In this document: in pieces, positions 28,159 through 38,075 of the stretch
How the letters are laid out: each line of letters opens with the position of its first letter
How positions within the stretch are numbered: position 1 is the stretch's first letter
Origin: Legionella antarctica
GTDB taxonomy: Bacteria > Pseudomonadota > Gammaproteobacteria > Legionellales > Legionellaceae
Length of the DNA: 64,000 nt
Assembly (NCBI RefSeq): GCF_011764505.1
Contig: NZ_AP022839.1
Coordinates: 1,843,001-1,907,000, forward strand
Reading direction: 5' to 3'
The notes under the pieces: generated by a model
Told to the model about the DNA's origin: nothing
What the model saw: the letters and a program-made list of their open reading frames with translations, nothing else
Databases searched by the model: none
Translations under genes and position numbers: made by a program

Positions 28159-29529
28159 TTAATGTTTTTTCGCAAGCAACCAGGGAATTAGCACAAAAAG
28201 AGTTAATCCTCCGACTAAAAATGATTCAAAGAAAACTATATTGCCAATAGGTATTTGAGTAGGGGGTACGAAGCCGATAAACATTGCAGCCAGGCAGCAA
28301 ACAATCCCGGTACCGGAGACTAACCACATCACTATATTACCACCGGGAATAGTATATCCTCGCGGTTGGTCGGGCTTGCTGTATCGCAGTTTGATAGCAG
28401 CAGCAAACATGATGACATAAACCATCAATGCCATTTGTGCACTTAAATCACTTAACATCCAATAGGCAGCATTGATTGAATCAAGCAGGATAAAGACAGA
28501 ACTAAGACAGGTAAATATAATAGCTTGGGTTACCAGGATAGTGACCGGAGCACCATACTTATTAACTTGGGCAAATCGGGCAGGTAGAGATCCATCTCGA
28601 GCAGAAACTAATAATCCTTTAGTGGGTCCAATAATCCAGGCCGAAACGCCGCTGATGCCACCTAAAATAATTAATACGGCAATGATTGATGTCATCCACG
28701 GCATATTATAGGAATTGAAAAATATAGAGTACGCATCAATCAATCCTGATACTACACTTAAACTTTCATTGGGTACAACTATAACAATAGCAAGAGAACC
28801 TAAAGACAAAGTAGAGATGATTACTAGCGTAGAATAAAGTAATGCCTTTGGGTAATCGCGTTGTGGATTTTTTACCTCTTCAGCATGTACAGCCGACATT
28901 TCCATCCCGATTAAACCAAATAATACAGCAGCAAAGAGCGATAAGTTCCCCAAAGAACTAAAATCTGGTAGCCAGGAAGCAGAATAATTAATTGCCATTG
29001 TTTTACCCTGAATCCACCAATTAATTCCCAGGATAATAATGATGAGCATTGGTAAAACGGTACCAATAGAGGCACCAATAATGCTCACTATGCTGGAAAT
29101 TCTCATCCCAAAGCAGTTCAAAAAAGTAAAGAGCCAAAATAAACTCAGAGTTGTACCTAGCAGATAGAATTTATTATTGGAGAGTTCGGGAGCAATAAGG
29201 TAAGAAAGGGTGGCTGCGATAAAAGCGAGTATGGTTGGATACCAGACAACATTATAAATCCACTGAAGCCATATGGTTATAAATCCGGCCCGTTTGCCAA
29301 ATGCTTCTCTGACCCAAACGTAGATTCCCCCGGTATTGGGGTAGGCGGTAGCTAATTCTGCAGCAACTAGTGCCACAGGGATAAAAAAGGCAAAGGCAGC
29401 AATAAAGTAATAGGAGATTAATGACAAACCAAGTTTTGCGCTAATAGGCAAGGTTCTTAAACTATCGACAGCAATTATGTTAATCATTACCAAGGAAAAA
29501 ACGCTCAAAACCCTCTTTGAATGATTCAT
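28159..29529 (-). CDS. APC-superfamily amino acid permease
   Basis: A 456-residue inner-membrane transporter with about 12 hydrophobic segments. The N-terminal unwound-helix region MINIIAVDSLRTLPISAKLG and the VALVAAELATAYPNTGGIYVWVREAFG segment are those of the glutamate:GABA antiporter-like (GadC/YjeM) group; EEVKNPQRDYPKALL and GPTKGLLVSARDGSLP are further APC landmarks. The substrate cannot be read from sequence; its place next to putA suggests amino-acid uptake or exchange. Transcribed convergently with putA. Confidence 0.85.
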   Translation of the reverse strand: MNHSKRVLSVFSLVMINIIAVDSLRTLPISAKLGLSLISYYFIAAFAFFIPVALVAAELATAYPNTGGIYVWVREAFGKRAGFITIWLQWIYNVVWYPTILAFIAATLSYLIAPELSNNKFYLLGTTLSLFWLFTFLNCFGMRISSIVSIIGASIGTVLPMLIIIILGINWWIQGKTMAINYSASWLPDFSSLGNLSLFAAVLFGLIGMEMSAVHAEEVKNPQRDYPKALLYSTLVIISTLSLGSLAIVIVVPNESLSVVSGLIDAYSIFFNSYNMPWMTSIIAVLIILGGISGVSAWIIGPTKGLLVSARDGSLPARFAQVNKYGAPVTILVTQAIIFTCLSSVFILLDSINAAYWMLSDLSAQMALMVYVIMFAAAIKLRYSKPDQPRGYTIPGGNIVMWLVSGTGIVCCLAAMFIGFVPPTQIPIGNIVFFESFLVGGLTLFVLIPWLLAKKH

Positions 29530-29842
29530 AATTTAGAGATCCTTAACGGGTATAAAAAGTAAAACTGGATGGAATCTGTGCGTTACTATTACCAGAATTA
29601 TAGAAATTGACAAATAAACAAACGGCCATGCGCACGTATTCGCTGTGGGTAGTTAACGGCTGAATGTAGCATTTTAGCTAAAAAAAAACAATGATTTAAG
29701 CGATAACGAGTTTTCTAACCCTGGTTTTGGAAACCTCTTTAGAAAAACTCTAACTCATGAGAATTTCACAGCTTTTTGAGGAACCCGTATTAAACTGCGT
29801 AAATACGGGCTGCAATCTTTGGGAATGGTATTGATGATTAAA
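29530..29842. other. Intergenic region with two stem-loops
   Basis: The 313 bp between acnA (ending here on the minus strand) and the permease promoter contain CCCGTATT/AATACGGG (29784-29809), probably the acnA terminator hairpin, and GAGTTTTCTAA/TTAGAAAAACTC (29708-29750), a longer near-perfect repeat. No gene is supported. Confidence 0.5.
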
Positions 29843-32518
29843 TTAAGCGCATAAATTGCGTAATACATACTGTAAAATACCACCGTTTTTATAGTATTCC
29901 ATTTCATCAGCTGTATCGATCCGGCAGAGTGCTTTAATTTCTTCTATATCACCATTTGCACGCTCTATAATAACAGCTACTAAACTACCAGGAGTTAATG
30001 CATCTGATAGAGCAATGCTGATTCGCTCATTACCCTCCAATGATAATGTGCTTCGACTCATGCCATCATTAAACTGCAAGGGTAAAACACCCATACCGAT
30101 TAAGTTTGAACGATGAATACGCTCAAAACTTTCAGTAATAACTGCCTTTACGCCAAGTAAATTTGTACCTTTTGCAGCCCAATCTCTTGATGATCCCGTG
30201 CCATATTCTTTACCGGCGATTACAACCAGCTCCTGTTTATTCGCTTGATAAAGCATGGAGGCATCATAAATAGGCATAATTTCGCCGGTTGGGATGTAAC
30301 GCGTGATGCCACCCTCTTGGCCAGGTGTCATTTCATTTCGGATACGTATGTTTGCAAAGGTACCCCGCATCATGACTTCATGGTTACCACGACGAGAGCC
30401 ATAGGAGTTGAAATCTTTTTCACTAACCCCTTTTGATTTCAAATATAAGCCGGCAGGTGAGCTTGCTTTAATTGAACCGGCTGGAGAAATATGATCAGTT
30501 GTAATTGAGTCACCAAACAGGGCTAATATATACGCATCTTTGATTGGTTTAATTGAATCGGGTTTTATCTTTAGATTTTCAAAGAAGGGGGGGTGCTGAA
30601 TATAGGTCGAATTGGCATTCCACTCATAGGTTTTACCGGAGCTGACTTTAATGGCTTGCCAAAGATCATCTCCCTGGAATACTTCCGCGTATTCCTTGCG
30701 GAACATTCCACCGCTAACTTTGGCAACCTCTTCAGCTACTTCTGCATTTGAAGGCCATATATCTTTAAGAAATATATCATTTCCTTTATTGTCTTTACCC
30801 AATGGATCTTTGCTTAAGTCAGTGCAGGTGGTACCACTTAATGCATAGGCTACTACTAAAGGAGGGGACGCAAGCCAGTTAGCGCGGACCTGAGGATGTA
30901 CACGACCTTCAAAATTACGGTTTCCAGAAAGAACCGCTGATACCACCAAATCATTATCTGTAACGCAGTGAGCAATGGCATCAGGAAGAGGGCCTGAGTT
31001 ACCAATACAGGTGGTACAACCATAACCTACAAGATTAAATCCTAACTGATCTAAATACGTTTGCAAACCAGCATGTTTAAGGTAATCAGTAACCACTTTT
31101 GAACCCGGTGCTAAAGAAGTTTTAACCCAGGGCTTACGTTGCAAACCTTTCTCAACTGCTTTTTTAGCTACTAAACCTGCTGCCATAAGAACGCTGGGAT
31201 TAGAAGTGTTCGTACAACTGGTTATTGCTGCAATAACTACATTGCCATGTTTCATTTTAAAGTCTTTGTTTTTTACTAAAAAGTCAGTATGTTTTTCTGA
31301 TTCTTTTCCTGTTTCCTTTAAAAACGCATTGAACTCAACAGGTAGTGTGCTTAAATTTACTTTATCCTGCGGTCTTTTGGGGCCAGCCAGGGATGGTTCA
31401 ACTGTATTTAAATCCAATTGCAAGGTATCGGTAAAAACAGGATCTTCGCTGTCTTTGTCGTACCACATACCCTGAGCTTTTGCATAGGCTTCAACTAAGG
31501 CGATAGTATGTTTATCACGGCCAGTTAACTCCAGATAACGGATGGTTTCTTTATCAACAGGAAAAAATCCGCATGTAGCCCCATACTCGGGAGCCATATT
31601 AGAAATAGTCGCTCTATCTGCTAGTGGCAAATCATTAAGTCCTGGCCCATAAAACTCAACAAACTTACCTACCACTCCTTTTTTTCTAAGCATTTGGGTT
31701 ACTGTAAGTACCAGGTCAGTAGCTGTAATACCTTCTTTTAGTTTTCCGATTAACTTAAAACCTATAACTTCAGGGATTAACATGGATACTGGTTGTCCAA
31801 GCATGGCGGCTTCGGCTTCTATTCCACCAACTCCCCAGCCCAGGATCCCCAGTCCATTGATCATTGTGGTATGAGAATCAGTGCCTACTAAAGTATCGGG
31901 ATAGGCATATAACTGACCGTCATTCTCACTACTCCACACAGTTTTACCCAGGTACTCTAGATTAACCTGGTGGCATATGCCTGTGCCAGGAGGAACAACC
32001 TGGAAGTTAGAAAATGCTTTTTGGCCCCAACGCAAGAATTCGTAGCGCTCATTGTTGCGCTCCATTTCAATTTCTGTATTTACTTCAAGAGAATCTTTGG
32101 TACCAAATTTATCAACCATAACCGAGTGATCGATTACTAAATCAACCGGCGATAGTGGCGAAATTTTATCAGGATTTCCTCCCATTTTTACTATAGCAGT
32201 TCGCATGGCAGCCAGATCAACGACTGCAGGAACTCCGGTAAAATCCTGCATCAAAACTCGAGCCGGCCGGAATGCAATTTCATGCTGCGATGTTTTGGTT
32301 TGTAACCAGTCAGCAATTGCCTTGATGTCTTGAGTTGTAACTGTACTATTGTCTTCGAAACGAAGTAAATTTTCAAAGAGTACCTTCAGAGAGTAGGGAA
32401 GGCGGTTAATTCCTTTAAAATTCTTCTGTTCTGCTTCTTTTAAGCTGTAATATTGATAGGTTTTTCCATCAACTTTTAATTGACTTTTTGTTGATAGACT
32501 GTCAAGACCTACTTTCAT
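29843..32518 (-). CDS. acnA: Aconitate hydratase A
   Basis: AcnA interconverts citrate and isocitrate through a [4Fe-4S] cluster. With the start at ATG 32518 (GGGAG upstream) the protein has 891 residues, the same length as E. coli AcnA. Cluster ligands are visible in [13 protein letters not shown] (Cys about 435) and [13 protein letters not shown] (Cys about 501 and 504). Other blocks: [47 protein letters not shown], and the swivel-domain [15 protein letters not shown] and [13 protein letters not shown]. It carries a longer upstream frame (to 32566) that lacks support. Confidence 0.96.
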   Translation of the reverse strand: MKVGLDSLSTKSQLKVDGKTYQYYSLKEAEQKNFKGINRLPYSLKVLFENLLRFEDNSTVTTQDIKAIADWLQTKTSQHEIAFRPARVLMQDFTGVPAVVDLAAMRTAIVKMGGNPDKISPLSPVDLVIDHSVMVDKFGTKDSLEVNTEIEMERNNERYEFLRWGQKAFSNFQVVPPGTGICHQVNLEYLGKTVWSSENDGQLYAYPDTLVGTDSHTTMINGLGILGWGVGGIEAEAAMLGQPVSMLIPEVIGFKLIGKLKEGITATDLVLTVTQMLRKKGVVGKFVEFYGPGLNDLPLADRATISNMAPEYGATCGFFPVDKETIRYLELTGRDKHTIALVEAYAKAQGMWYDKDSEDPVFTDTLQLDLNTVEPSLAGPKRPQDKVNLSTLPVEFNAFLKETGKESEKHTDFLVKNKDFKMKHGNVVIAAITSCTNTSNPSVLMAAGLVAKKAVEKGLQRKPWVKTSLAPGSKVVTDYLKHAGLQTYLDQLGFNLVGYGCTTCIGNSGPLPDAIAHCVTDNDLVVSAVLSGNRNFEGRVHPQVRANWLASPPLVVAYALSGTTCTDLSKDPLGKDNKGNDIFLKDIWPSNAEVAEEVAKVSGGMFRKEYAEVFQGDDLWQAIKVSSGKTYEWNANSTYIQHPPFFENLKIKPDSIKPIKDAYILALFGDSITTDHISPAGSIKASSPAGLYLKSKGVSEKDFNSYGSRRGNHEVMMRGTFANIRIRNEMTPGQEGGITRYIPTGEIMPIYDASMLYQANKQELVVIAGKEYGTGSSRDWAAKGTNLLGVKAVITESFERIHRSNLIGMGVLPLQFNDGMSRSTLSLEGNERISIALSDALTPGSLVAVIIERANGDIEEIKALCRIDTADEMEYYKNGGILQYVLRNLCA

Positions 32519-32800
32519 AAAAGAACTCCCAAATTCAAAACCATAATCATAGCTCATATTTGGCAAATTATCATGAGATCTTGTGAATTAAGGTTGGTAA
32601 ATTGGAATTCTGGGTTGGAAATTTATTAGCGGGAAGGCTATCTCATTAAAAACAACGAGCTATCCTAGATTTTTTGAGTAATTTCAGGTTCAAAATCAGC
32701 GGGAGGCTGAAAGACTAATTTTCGACAGACCTTAATTTATTCTTATTATCAGACTTGGTATGGAGCATATTTTAGCCGGATTTAGTTTCATTATTTAGTC

Positions 32801-32816
32801 TGGCATAAATATTGCT
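32801..32816 (+). promoter_or_regulatory. Sigma-54 (RpoN) promoter upstream of fliK
   Basis: TGGCATAAATATTGCT matches the TGGCAC-N5-TTGCW consensus, with GG and GC dinucleotides at correct spacing for -24/-12 recognition. The transcript would begin near 32827, just ahead of the fliK ribosome-binding site (AAGGAG). In Legionella, RpoN and FleQ drive middle flagellar genes (established knowledge), so the site agrees with the gene downstream. Confidence 0.8.
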
Positions 32817-32849
32817 TGGTAAGAAAGTAAGTGCACAAGGAGTGTTAAT

Positions 32850-34157
32850 ATGCTTGATTTGACTAACTTTATTCTCAATTCATCTTCAACAACGGAATCT
32901 TCTATTAATACCAGGGATTTCCTTGAGTCTGAACAGCCTTTAGATTTAACAGATGAATCATTAGATAAAGATAGTTTTATCCTCAACCCTTCTTCTTTTG
33001 TCTTACTTCTTGCCGGAATATTGGCGAATACTCCTGTCAAAAATGCTATTAGTTCTGATTCGAGTACCCCTGTTCCAGGCAGCTCAACTGATGCTTATCA
33101 GGGTGCAAAGGAGGCTCCAAAAAAGAGTGACCCGATAAGAAACGCGCAAGACCTGCTAAGAATTGAAAATCAACTGAGTACAACAGGGGTACTTTTATCA
33201 AGTAGTGATAATTCTGACGTAACTATCGAAGATCAGGTTGTAACAACTGAACCTCAAAAGAGTTCGAGATCTTTTTTGTTCAATGATACGTCGGTTAATA
33301 CTGGTTCCAGCTCGGAGCAGCTTCCGGTGCATGCATTAGAAAACAATGTGGCCATGGCATGGATTAATTCAGATAACTTCGAACCACCTCTGTCGATTGC
33401 TGTAACTCATGAATCGGCTGAAGAATTTGTTCCGGATTTAGATCCTTTTTTAGCAGAGTCTAAGGAATTACGTGAAATTGTAACAAAAAAAGATGAGGAT
33501 CTTCAGAAAAACAGTGTGCTTGATGCTATAAATGATAAATCGTCTATAAAATCTAGAAAGAGTTGGTCTAATATTGCTCAATTAACAACTACTCTTTCCA
33601 CAATAAATTCTGATAGCACAAGCCTTAACCAAGAGCCCAAAATAGATAGTCTCACATCTCATAATATCCAGCATGTTATGCAACCTATTGGCTCACCCAA
33701 TAAAGATCAAATCTCGGCAAATATTCCCGAAGCCAAATCTCTAAGTATTCCAATTGAGCTTCATAACTCGCAATGGGCCAATAAGTTTTCCGAGCACATT
33801 TTATGGTTAGGTCATCAAGGAATTAAAAGCGCTTTAATTAAAATACATCCAGAGGATTTGGGACCATTAGAGATTAGTATAAAAGTCGTAAAAGACTCTG
33901 CCTCAGTAAGTATAAACACTCATAACAACTATGTTCGTGACATAGTAGATCAGGCTTTGCCCAAATTAAGGGAGATGATGTCCGAACAAGGATTAAATTT
34001 ATCAGATGTTCATGTTGGATCTGATGCAAATTCCCGTCAATTTTCTAATAACAATGCCCCAGCTGAAGAAGGACTTATTATAAGCCCGGATGATGAGACT
34101 CAATTAACTACGTTAAATAAAAGAGGTCAGCAAGGTCTAATTGATGACTTTGCCTAA
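32850..34157 (+). CDS. fliK: Flagellar hook-length control protein FliK
   Basis: FliK is a secreted molecular ruler that sets hook length and switches the flagellar export gate to late substrates. The 435-residue protein has a long, Ser/Asp/Asn-rich, low-order N-terminal region (about 1-295) and a C-terminal Flg_hook domain (about 305-395): WANKFSEHILWLGHQGIKSA, LIKIHPEDLGPLEISIKV, VDQALPKLREMMSEQGLNLS. It lies alone, with no other flagellar gene in the window, behind its own sigma-54 promoter and divergent from acnA. Confidence 0.85.
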   Translation: MLDLTNFILNSSSTTESSINTRDFLESEQPLDLTDESLDKDSFILNPSSFVLLLAGILANTPVKNAISSDSSTPVPGSSTDAYQGAKEAPKKSDPIRNAQDLLRIENQLSTTGVLLSSSDNSDVTIEDQVVTTEPQKSSRSFLFNDTSVNTGSSSEQLPVHALENNVAMAWINSDNFEPPLSIAVTHESAEEFVPDLDPFLAESKELREIVTKKDEDLQKNSVLDAINDKSSIKSRKSWSNIAQLTTTLSTINSDSTSLNQEPKIDSLTSHNIQHVMQPIGSPNKDQISANIPEAKSLSIPIELHNSQWANKFSEHILWLGHQGIKSALIKIHPEDLGPLEISIKVVKDSASVSINTHNNYVRDIVDQALPKLREMMSEQGLNLSDVHVGSDANSRQFSNNNAPAEEGLIISPDDETQLTTLNKRGQQGLIDDFA

Positions 34158-34242
34158 AATATTATTATATCAGGGATTATGCTTATGTGTGACAAACAAA
34201 TAAGGATGGAAAAATCCAGGCTTATATAGCATGTTCTGAGTA

Positions 34243-34569
34243 TTATATGCAGCGCCTGGTACAACGTATAGCGCGACCACTCCAACGATCTATGAGACAG
34301 GTTTGTCGGCAGCCATAACCTATAGAACGCCAACCGGTCCAGTAAGATCTGCGAGGATAATGTCTTGGACCATAATAAATGTATCCTGGACGATGATAGC
34401 CTCCGTTGTAACTATGATAACCAATAAAATAAGCCAACTGGATGCCTGGAGCTTGTGAAGCCTTATTTTGGGCGATGGCGCAAACACTGTATAAGGCACC
34501 TATCAACAGCATAAATGACACGAGAAGTATAGGCATTAATTGGGTTTTTTTTGCACTAGCTCTCTCCAT
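34243..34569 (-). CDS. Small secreted Gly/Tyr/Arg-rich protein
   Basis: A 108-residue precursor starting MERASAKKTQLMPILLVSFM with a signal peptide (core LMPILLVSFMLLIGALYSVC, ending about ASQA). The mature part is rich in Gly, Tyr, His and Arg (YNGGYHRPGYIYYGPRHYP) and ends with a Cys-containing basic segment (GCRQTCLIDRWSGRAIRCT). I chose ATG 34569 because AAGGAACACATC precedes it. It resembles the protein at 5836 in style, not in clear homology. Function unknown. Confidence 0.6.
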   Translation of the reverse strand: MERASAKKTQLMPILLVSFMLLIGALYSVCAIAQNKASQAPGIQLAYFIGYHSYNGGYHRPGYIYYGPRHYPRRSYWTGWRSIGYGCRQTCLIDRWSGRAIRCTRRCI

Positions 34570-34739
34570 GATGTGTTCCTTATTTTCGGGTATCATCAAC
34601 ATTATAGACCAAAGGGAAGATTATGTGATTAATAAATGTACTTTAACGTCTTTTAAAGTGCAAAATATAGGGCGGCAAAGATAGCTTTTATGAAAAGGTG
34701 CTAGTAGCATTATAATAAGTTTCTTCTTAAGGTTTGAAA

Positions 34740-35588
34740 ATGACGGGTAATATAGTTTTAATCACCGGATGTTCGAGCGGTATTGGTTTCGATACAGTTT
34801 TTGCTTTACAGAAAAGAGGCCATCGAGTCATAGCATCCTGTAGAAAAATTGAAGATGTACACGAGTTATCATCCAAAGGGGTTGAAACTCTACTTCTAGA
34901 TGTAAACGATTCTACATCAATTCAGAAGGCGTTCTCTTTGTTATTAAGTATGACGTCAGGACGATTGGATGTCTTGATTAATAACGCAGGGTACGCACAG
35001 GCAGGAGCTTTAGAGGATATCACTCGTGATGTGTTGCGCAACCAATTTGAGACTAACGTATTCGGTCTTCTGGAGTTAATTAATTTAGTTATTCCGGTGA
35101 TGCGTCAGCAAGGTCACGGGCGGATTATAAATATTAGTTCAGTACTGGGTATTATCAGTATGCCTTTTCGTGGTGCATATAATGCTTCAAAATATGCAGT
35201 TGAGGGTTTAAGCGATACCTTAAGGCTCGAATTACATGCTTCTGGCATTCATGTTGTTACTATTGAGCCTGGACCGATAGAAAGTCGGTTTAGGGATAAT
35301 TCGGTGGACAATACATTACAGAATATTGATATGAAAAACGGCTATTTCCAAAAACAATATGAGGGCATGCTTACAAACTATAAACAAGCCAAAGCGAACT
35401 CTTTTTTTACTAGAAAAACTGATAGCGTAATTAAGAAATTAGTCCACGCTATTGAAGCAAAAAATCCGCGTGCGAAATATCCGGTGACTTTTCCGGCTCA
35501 TTTATTTATTTTTTTAAAACGTGTATTGAGTACGAGACTACTCGATAAAATATTTTTGTTTTTGTCAAAAAAAGAATTATCCTCCTAA
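34740..35588 (+). CDS. Short-chain dehydrogenase/reductase
   Basis: A 282-residue classical SDR. Cofactor motif TGCSSGIG (residues about 10-17), NNAGYAQAG, catalytic Ser in INISSVLGI, and YNASKYAVEGLSDTLRLEL with the Tyr-x-x-x-Lys pair. The C-terminal extension with a hydrophobic patch (AHLFIFLKRVLSTRLLDKIFLF) is usual in retinol-dehydrogenase-like SDRs that touch membranes. Substrate unknown. Start placed at ATG 34740 with AAGG upstream; an in-frame TTG lies two codons earlier. Confidence 0.88.
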   Translation: MTGNIVLITGCSSGIGFDTVFALQKRGHRVIASCRKIEDVHELSSKGVETLLLDVNDSTSIQKAFSLLLSMTSGRLDVLINNAGYAQAGALEDITRDVLRNQFETNVFGLLELINLVIPVMRQQGHGRIINISSVLGIISMPFRGAYNASKYAVEGLSDTLRLELHASGIHVVTIEPGPIESRFRDNSVDNTLQNIDMKNGYFQKQYEGMLTNYKQAKANSFFTRKTDSVIKKLVHAIEAKNPRAKYPVTFPAHLFIFLKRVLSTRLLDKIFLFLSKKELSS

Positions 35589-35685
35589 AACTTATCTCGA
35601 GCAGCTCAACAGTTGGTGCACCGTGGCTCTGTGAAAAAGCTGCTTCGAATTAAAACTCTGTACATTTTGTTCTCAAGTGGATATT

Positions 35686-36027
35686 ATGAACAGTATGAAA
35701 GAGAAGATTAAATTTATTAATTGTTTAATTCTGTTTAGTATGGCTTTATTTAGTGTAAAGCCAATGCTGTCTCATTCGATTGAAAATCAGGTACAAAAAA
35801 CTCAGTATACTGTGGCTTCAAACCCGTGCTCAACCAGAACTGCAGTCGTATCCACATGTGTCTTTTCCTGGTTATGTGCACTGGCTGAAAGTGAATTTGG
35901 AATAGATGCCTATTTGTTTCTTCTCGCAGGTCTGCTGTATTTCTGCATATCAAAATTTACCTATACTTCTCCAACATACACTCTCTTTAAACCGCCGATT
36001 GTTAGTTCCTTAACTGCTGTCAATTGA
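35686..36027 (+). CDS. Small hypothetical membrane protein
   Basis: About 113 residues with an N-terminal hydrophobic segment (FINCLILFSMALFSVKPML) and a second one (AYLFLLAGLLYFCISKF). A CSTRTAVVSTCVFSWLC segment between them contains three Cys. I recognise no family. The coding character is plausible, but the start is not certain (ATG 35686 or 35695). The gap 36028-36268 to dsbD holds no supported gene. Confidence 0.45.
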   Translation: MNSMKEKIKFINCLILFSMALFSVKPMLSHSIENQVQKTQYTVASNPCSTRTAVVSTCVFSWLCALAESEFGIDAYLFLLAGLLYFCISKFTYTSPTYTLFKPPIVSSLTAVN

Positions 36028-36268
36028 TCTTTTTACTTCCCGTTTGTTGGTGAACTTTGTAATCGAGTGAGCTAGCGGTTTTATTTGCTATCTCGAGAAT
36101 TAGTGAGGGATTTCCAAAAATGCCAAGTGATGCATTTAGATGATCTCACTAACACTCAAGAATAGATGTCTTACCTGTTTCTGGGGACTTTAAAGATTAA
36201 TTCTCATCAGATTATATTTTGTGTATTTATTAATTCATTTAGATATGTAACAAAATTAGGAAAATAAA

Positions 36269-37618
36269 ATGAGAACATCAATTAAATTGCTTAGCATTAT
36301 GATGCTGATGCTACTTGCTAATATGGGCTGGTCTACAACACCTGGTTTTGGGAGCTCTAATCCAGACACGGTCTTGCATTTTATTCAAGGTAACAATGCT
36401 TTTGTTTACTTGAGTGCTTTTTTTGGTTTGGGTGTATTGTTAGCCTTTACACCTTGTGTTCTGCCTATGGTACCTATTTTATCAGGAATCATTGTCGGAC
36501 AAAAATCTCTGTCTACACCAAAAGCTTTTAAGTTATCCCTAAGCTATGTAATCGGCATGGCTATAACATATGCTGGAGCAGGAATGTTAGCAGGGTTAAT
36601 GGGTAGTACTATCCAGACTTTGATGCAACGTCCCTTAGTGATCCTTTTGTTTAGTGTGATTTTTATTATTATGGCTTTATCAATGTTTGGACTTTTTGAA
36701 TTAAGAGTTCCATCTGGTTTGACAGGCAGGATGAACAGATTAGGCCACACTGGTGCCAAACAAAACTATGTTTCTGTAGCACTAATGGGGGTGTTATCCA
36801 CCCTGGTTGTTTCTCCGTGTGTTACAGCACCCTTAATTGGAGTTTTAAGTTATATTGGCCAAAATGGTCAGGTATTAATGGGGGGCTTAATTTTGTTTGT
36901 AATGGCATTAGGAATGGGTATCCCCTTACTTATTGTAGGCTCTGGTTATGGCTCTTTACTCCCGAAAACAGGCTCATGGATGATAAAAATCAAGTGTTTT
37001 TTTGGTTTGATGATGTTGGGAATGGCTATCTGGATGCTTTCAAGAATCCTGGATGGAGCAATAGTGAAAATTTTATGGGCAGCTTTACTAATCATTGGAA
37101 GTATTAGTTTAGGAAGTCTACAATCGCAAAAAAATAAAAAAGGCCTTTTTTTTCAAGGTATTGGAGTCTTGGCAATCATTTATGGAGGGATTATTATTTA
37201 TGGGCTTTTTTTTCCTGTTAAGCCAGTTCCACAGAGTATGGCTTCAGGAAATCAATTTATTAAGGTCAGCAGCCTCAGCGATGTAAAGCTTCAGTTAGAA
37301 TTGGCTAAAAAAAATCATAAAGTAGCTTTCGTTGAGTTTTCAGCGAGTTGGTGTGGTGATTGCCAGGACATGGACTCAAAAGTATTTAGCCAGCCTCAAA
37401 TAATACAAGCGATGTCTGGGTTAGTTAGTATTAAGGTAGACATGAGTGGGAAGAGTAAAGAAGTAGCGGAGATCAAAAAAACCTTTGCAATTTACGGTAC
37501 TCCAACAATGCTTTTTTTTGATACTCATGGCACACAAATTACTGCATTGGATGCTGCAGGATTTGTACCCGAACTATCCATGCTTGATTTATTAAATAAA
37601 GCACGGCTATCATCCTGA
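36269..37618 (+). CDS. dsbD: DsbD-family thiol:disulfide interchange protein, short form
   Basis: A 449-residue inner-membrane electron conduit that passes reducing power from cytoplasmic thioredoxin to periplasmic thiols. It has a signal or first TM segment, then eight-helix DsbD beta domain with the paired cysteines in AFTPCVLPMVP (about 63) and VSPCVTAPLIG (about 185), and a C-terminal thioredoxin-like gamma domain with ASWCGDCQDMDSKV (about 366). Unlike the 565-residue E. coli protein it lacks the N-terminal periplasmic alpha domain, so a separate partner must take the electrons. The next gene encodes a Cys-repeat secreted peptide. Confidence 0.85.
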   Translation: MRTSIKLLSIMMLMLLANMGWSTTPGFGSSNPDTVLHFIQGNNAFVYLSAFFGLGVLLAFTPCVLPMVPILSGIIVGQKSLSTPKAFKLSLSYVIGMAITYAGAGMLAGLMGSTIQTLMQRPLVILLFSVIFIIMALSMFGLFELRVPSGLTGRMNRLGHTGAKQNYVSVALMGVLSTLVVSPCVTAPLIGVLSYIGQNGQVLMGGLILFVMALGMGIPLLIVGSGYGSLLPKTGSWMIKIKCFFGLMMLGMAIWMLSRILDGAIVKILWAALLIIGSISLGSLQSQKNKKGLFFQGIGVLAIIYGGIIIYGLFFPVKPVPQSMASGNQFIKVSSLSDVKLQLELAKKNHKVAFVEFSASWCGDCQDMDSKVFSQPQIIQAMSGLVSIKVDMSGKSKEVAEIKKTFAIYGTPTMLFFDTHGTQITALDAAGFVPELSMLDLLNKARLSS

Positions 37619-37791
37619 GATTAAAATTAGATGGCTTGGCTTGGTGATTTTTGTTGACTGAGTCAGCCATATAAATTCAAAAAAAAAATAAACAATAAAT
37701 TTTGTTTAAAAAGAAGAAAAACATTAATTTGTTTGCTAATATCTTATTGGGTCAAGATAAAAAAACTATTAACTATCAAGGAAGTAATATT

Positions 37792-37995
37792 ATGAAAAAA
37801 TCAACTTTAGCTGTAGCTACATTGCTAACTGCACTGTCAACAGTTCCTGTAGTTTCAGTAGCATATGCTGATGAAGCCTCTGCTACTACCTCTTCAGGAT
37901 GCACTGGTTGTAAAGGTTGTCAAGGATGTAAAGGATGTAAAGGTTGCCAAGGTTGCCAAGGTTGCAAGGGCTGCCAAGGTTGCAGTGGCGACTAA
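37792..37995 (+). CDS. Secreted cysteine-repeat peptide (GC[KQ] repeats)
   Basis: A 67-residue precursor. A clear signal peptide (KSTLAVATLLTALSTVPVVS, cut probably after AYA) precedes about 30 residues in which every third residue is Cys: ten Gly-Cys units spaced by one residue, mostly Lys or Gln (GCTGCKGCQGCKGC...). The start at 37792 has an AAGGAAG site; the earlier TTG frame is not natural. The composition recalls Cys-repeat metal-buffering peptides and RiPP metallophore precursors, but no MNIO (DUF692) maturase lies nearby. It has its own terminator. The function is unknown; binding of soft metals or redox buffering is inference. Confidence 0.75.
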   Translation: MKKSTLAVATLLTALSTVPVVSVAYADEASATTSSGCTGCKGCQGCKGCKGCQGCQGCKGCQGCSGD

Positions 37996-38010
37996 TATTT
38001 AGTTCGGATT

Positions 38011-38044
38011 AAAAAAGAGGTAGCACCGACTACCTCTTTTTTTT
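38011..38044 (+). terminator. Rho-independent terminator after the Cys-repeat gene
   Basis: AAAAAAGAGGTAG and CTACCTCTTTTTT form a 13-bp stem with a six-base loop and a U-rich tail. It separates the peptide from the DUF6969-like gene. Confidence 0.9.
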
Positions 38045-38075
38045 ACACCAATTGTTTATTTATGTAGTAATCATT

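Noticed and set aside
37792..37995. Calling the Cys-repeat gene a known HvfA or bufferin peptide
   Set aside because: The repeat unit differs (GC[KQ] instead of EGKCG or the four-Cys core) and no maturase is near, so I keep it as unknown.
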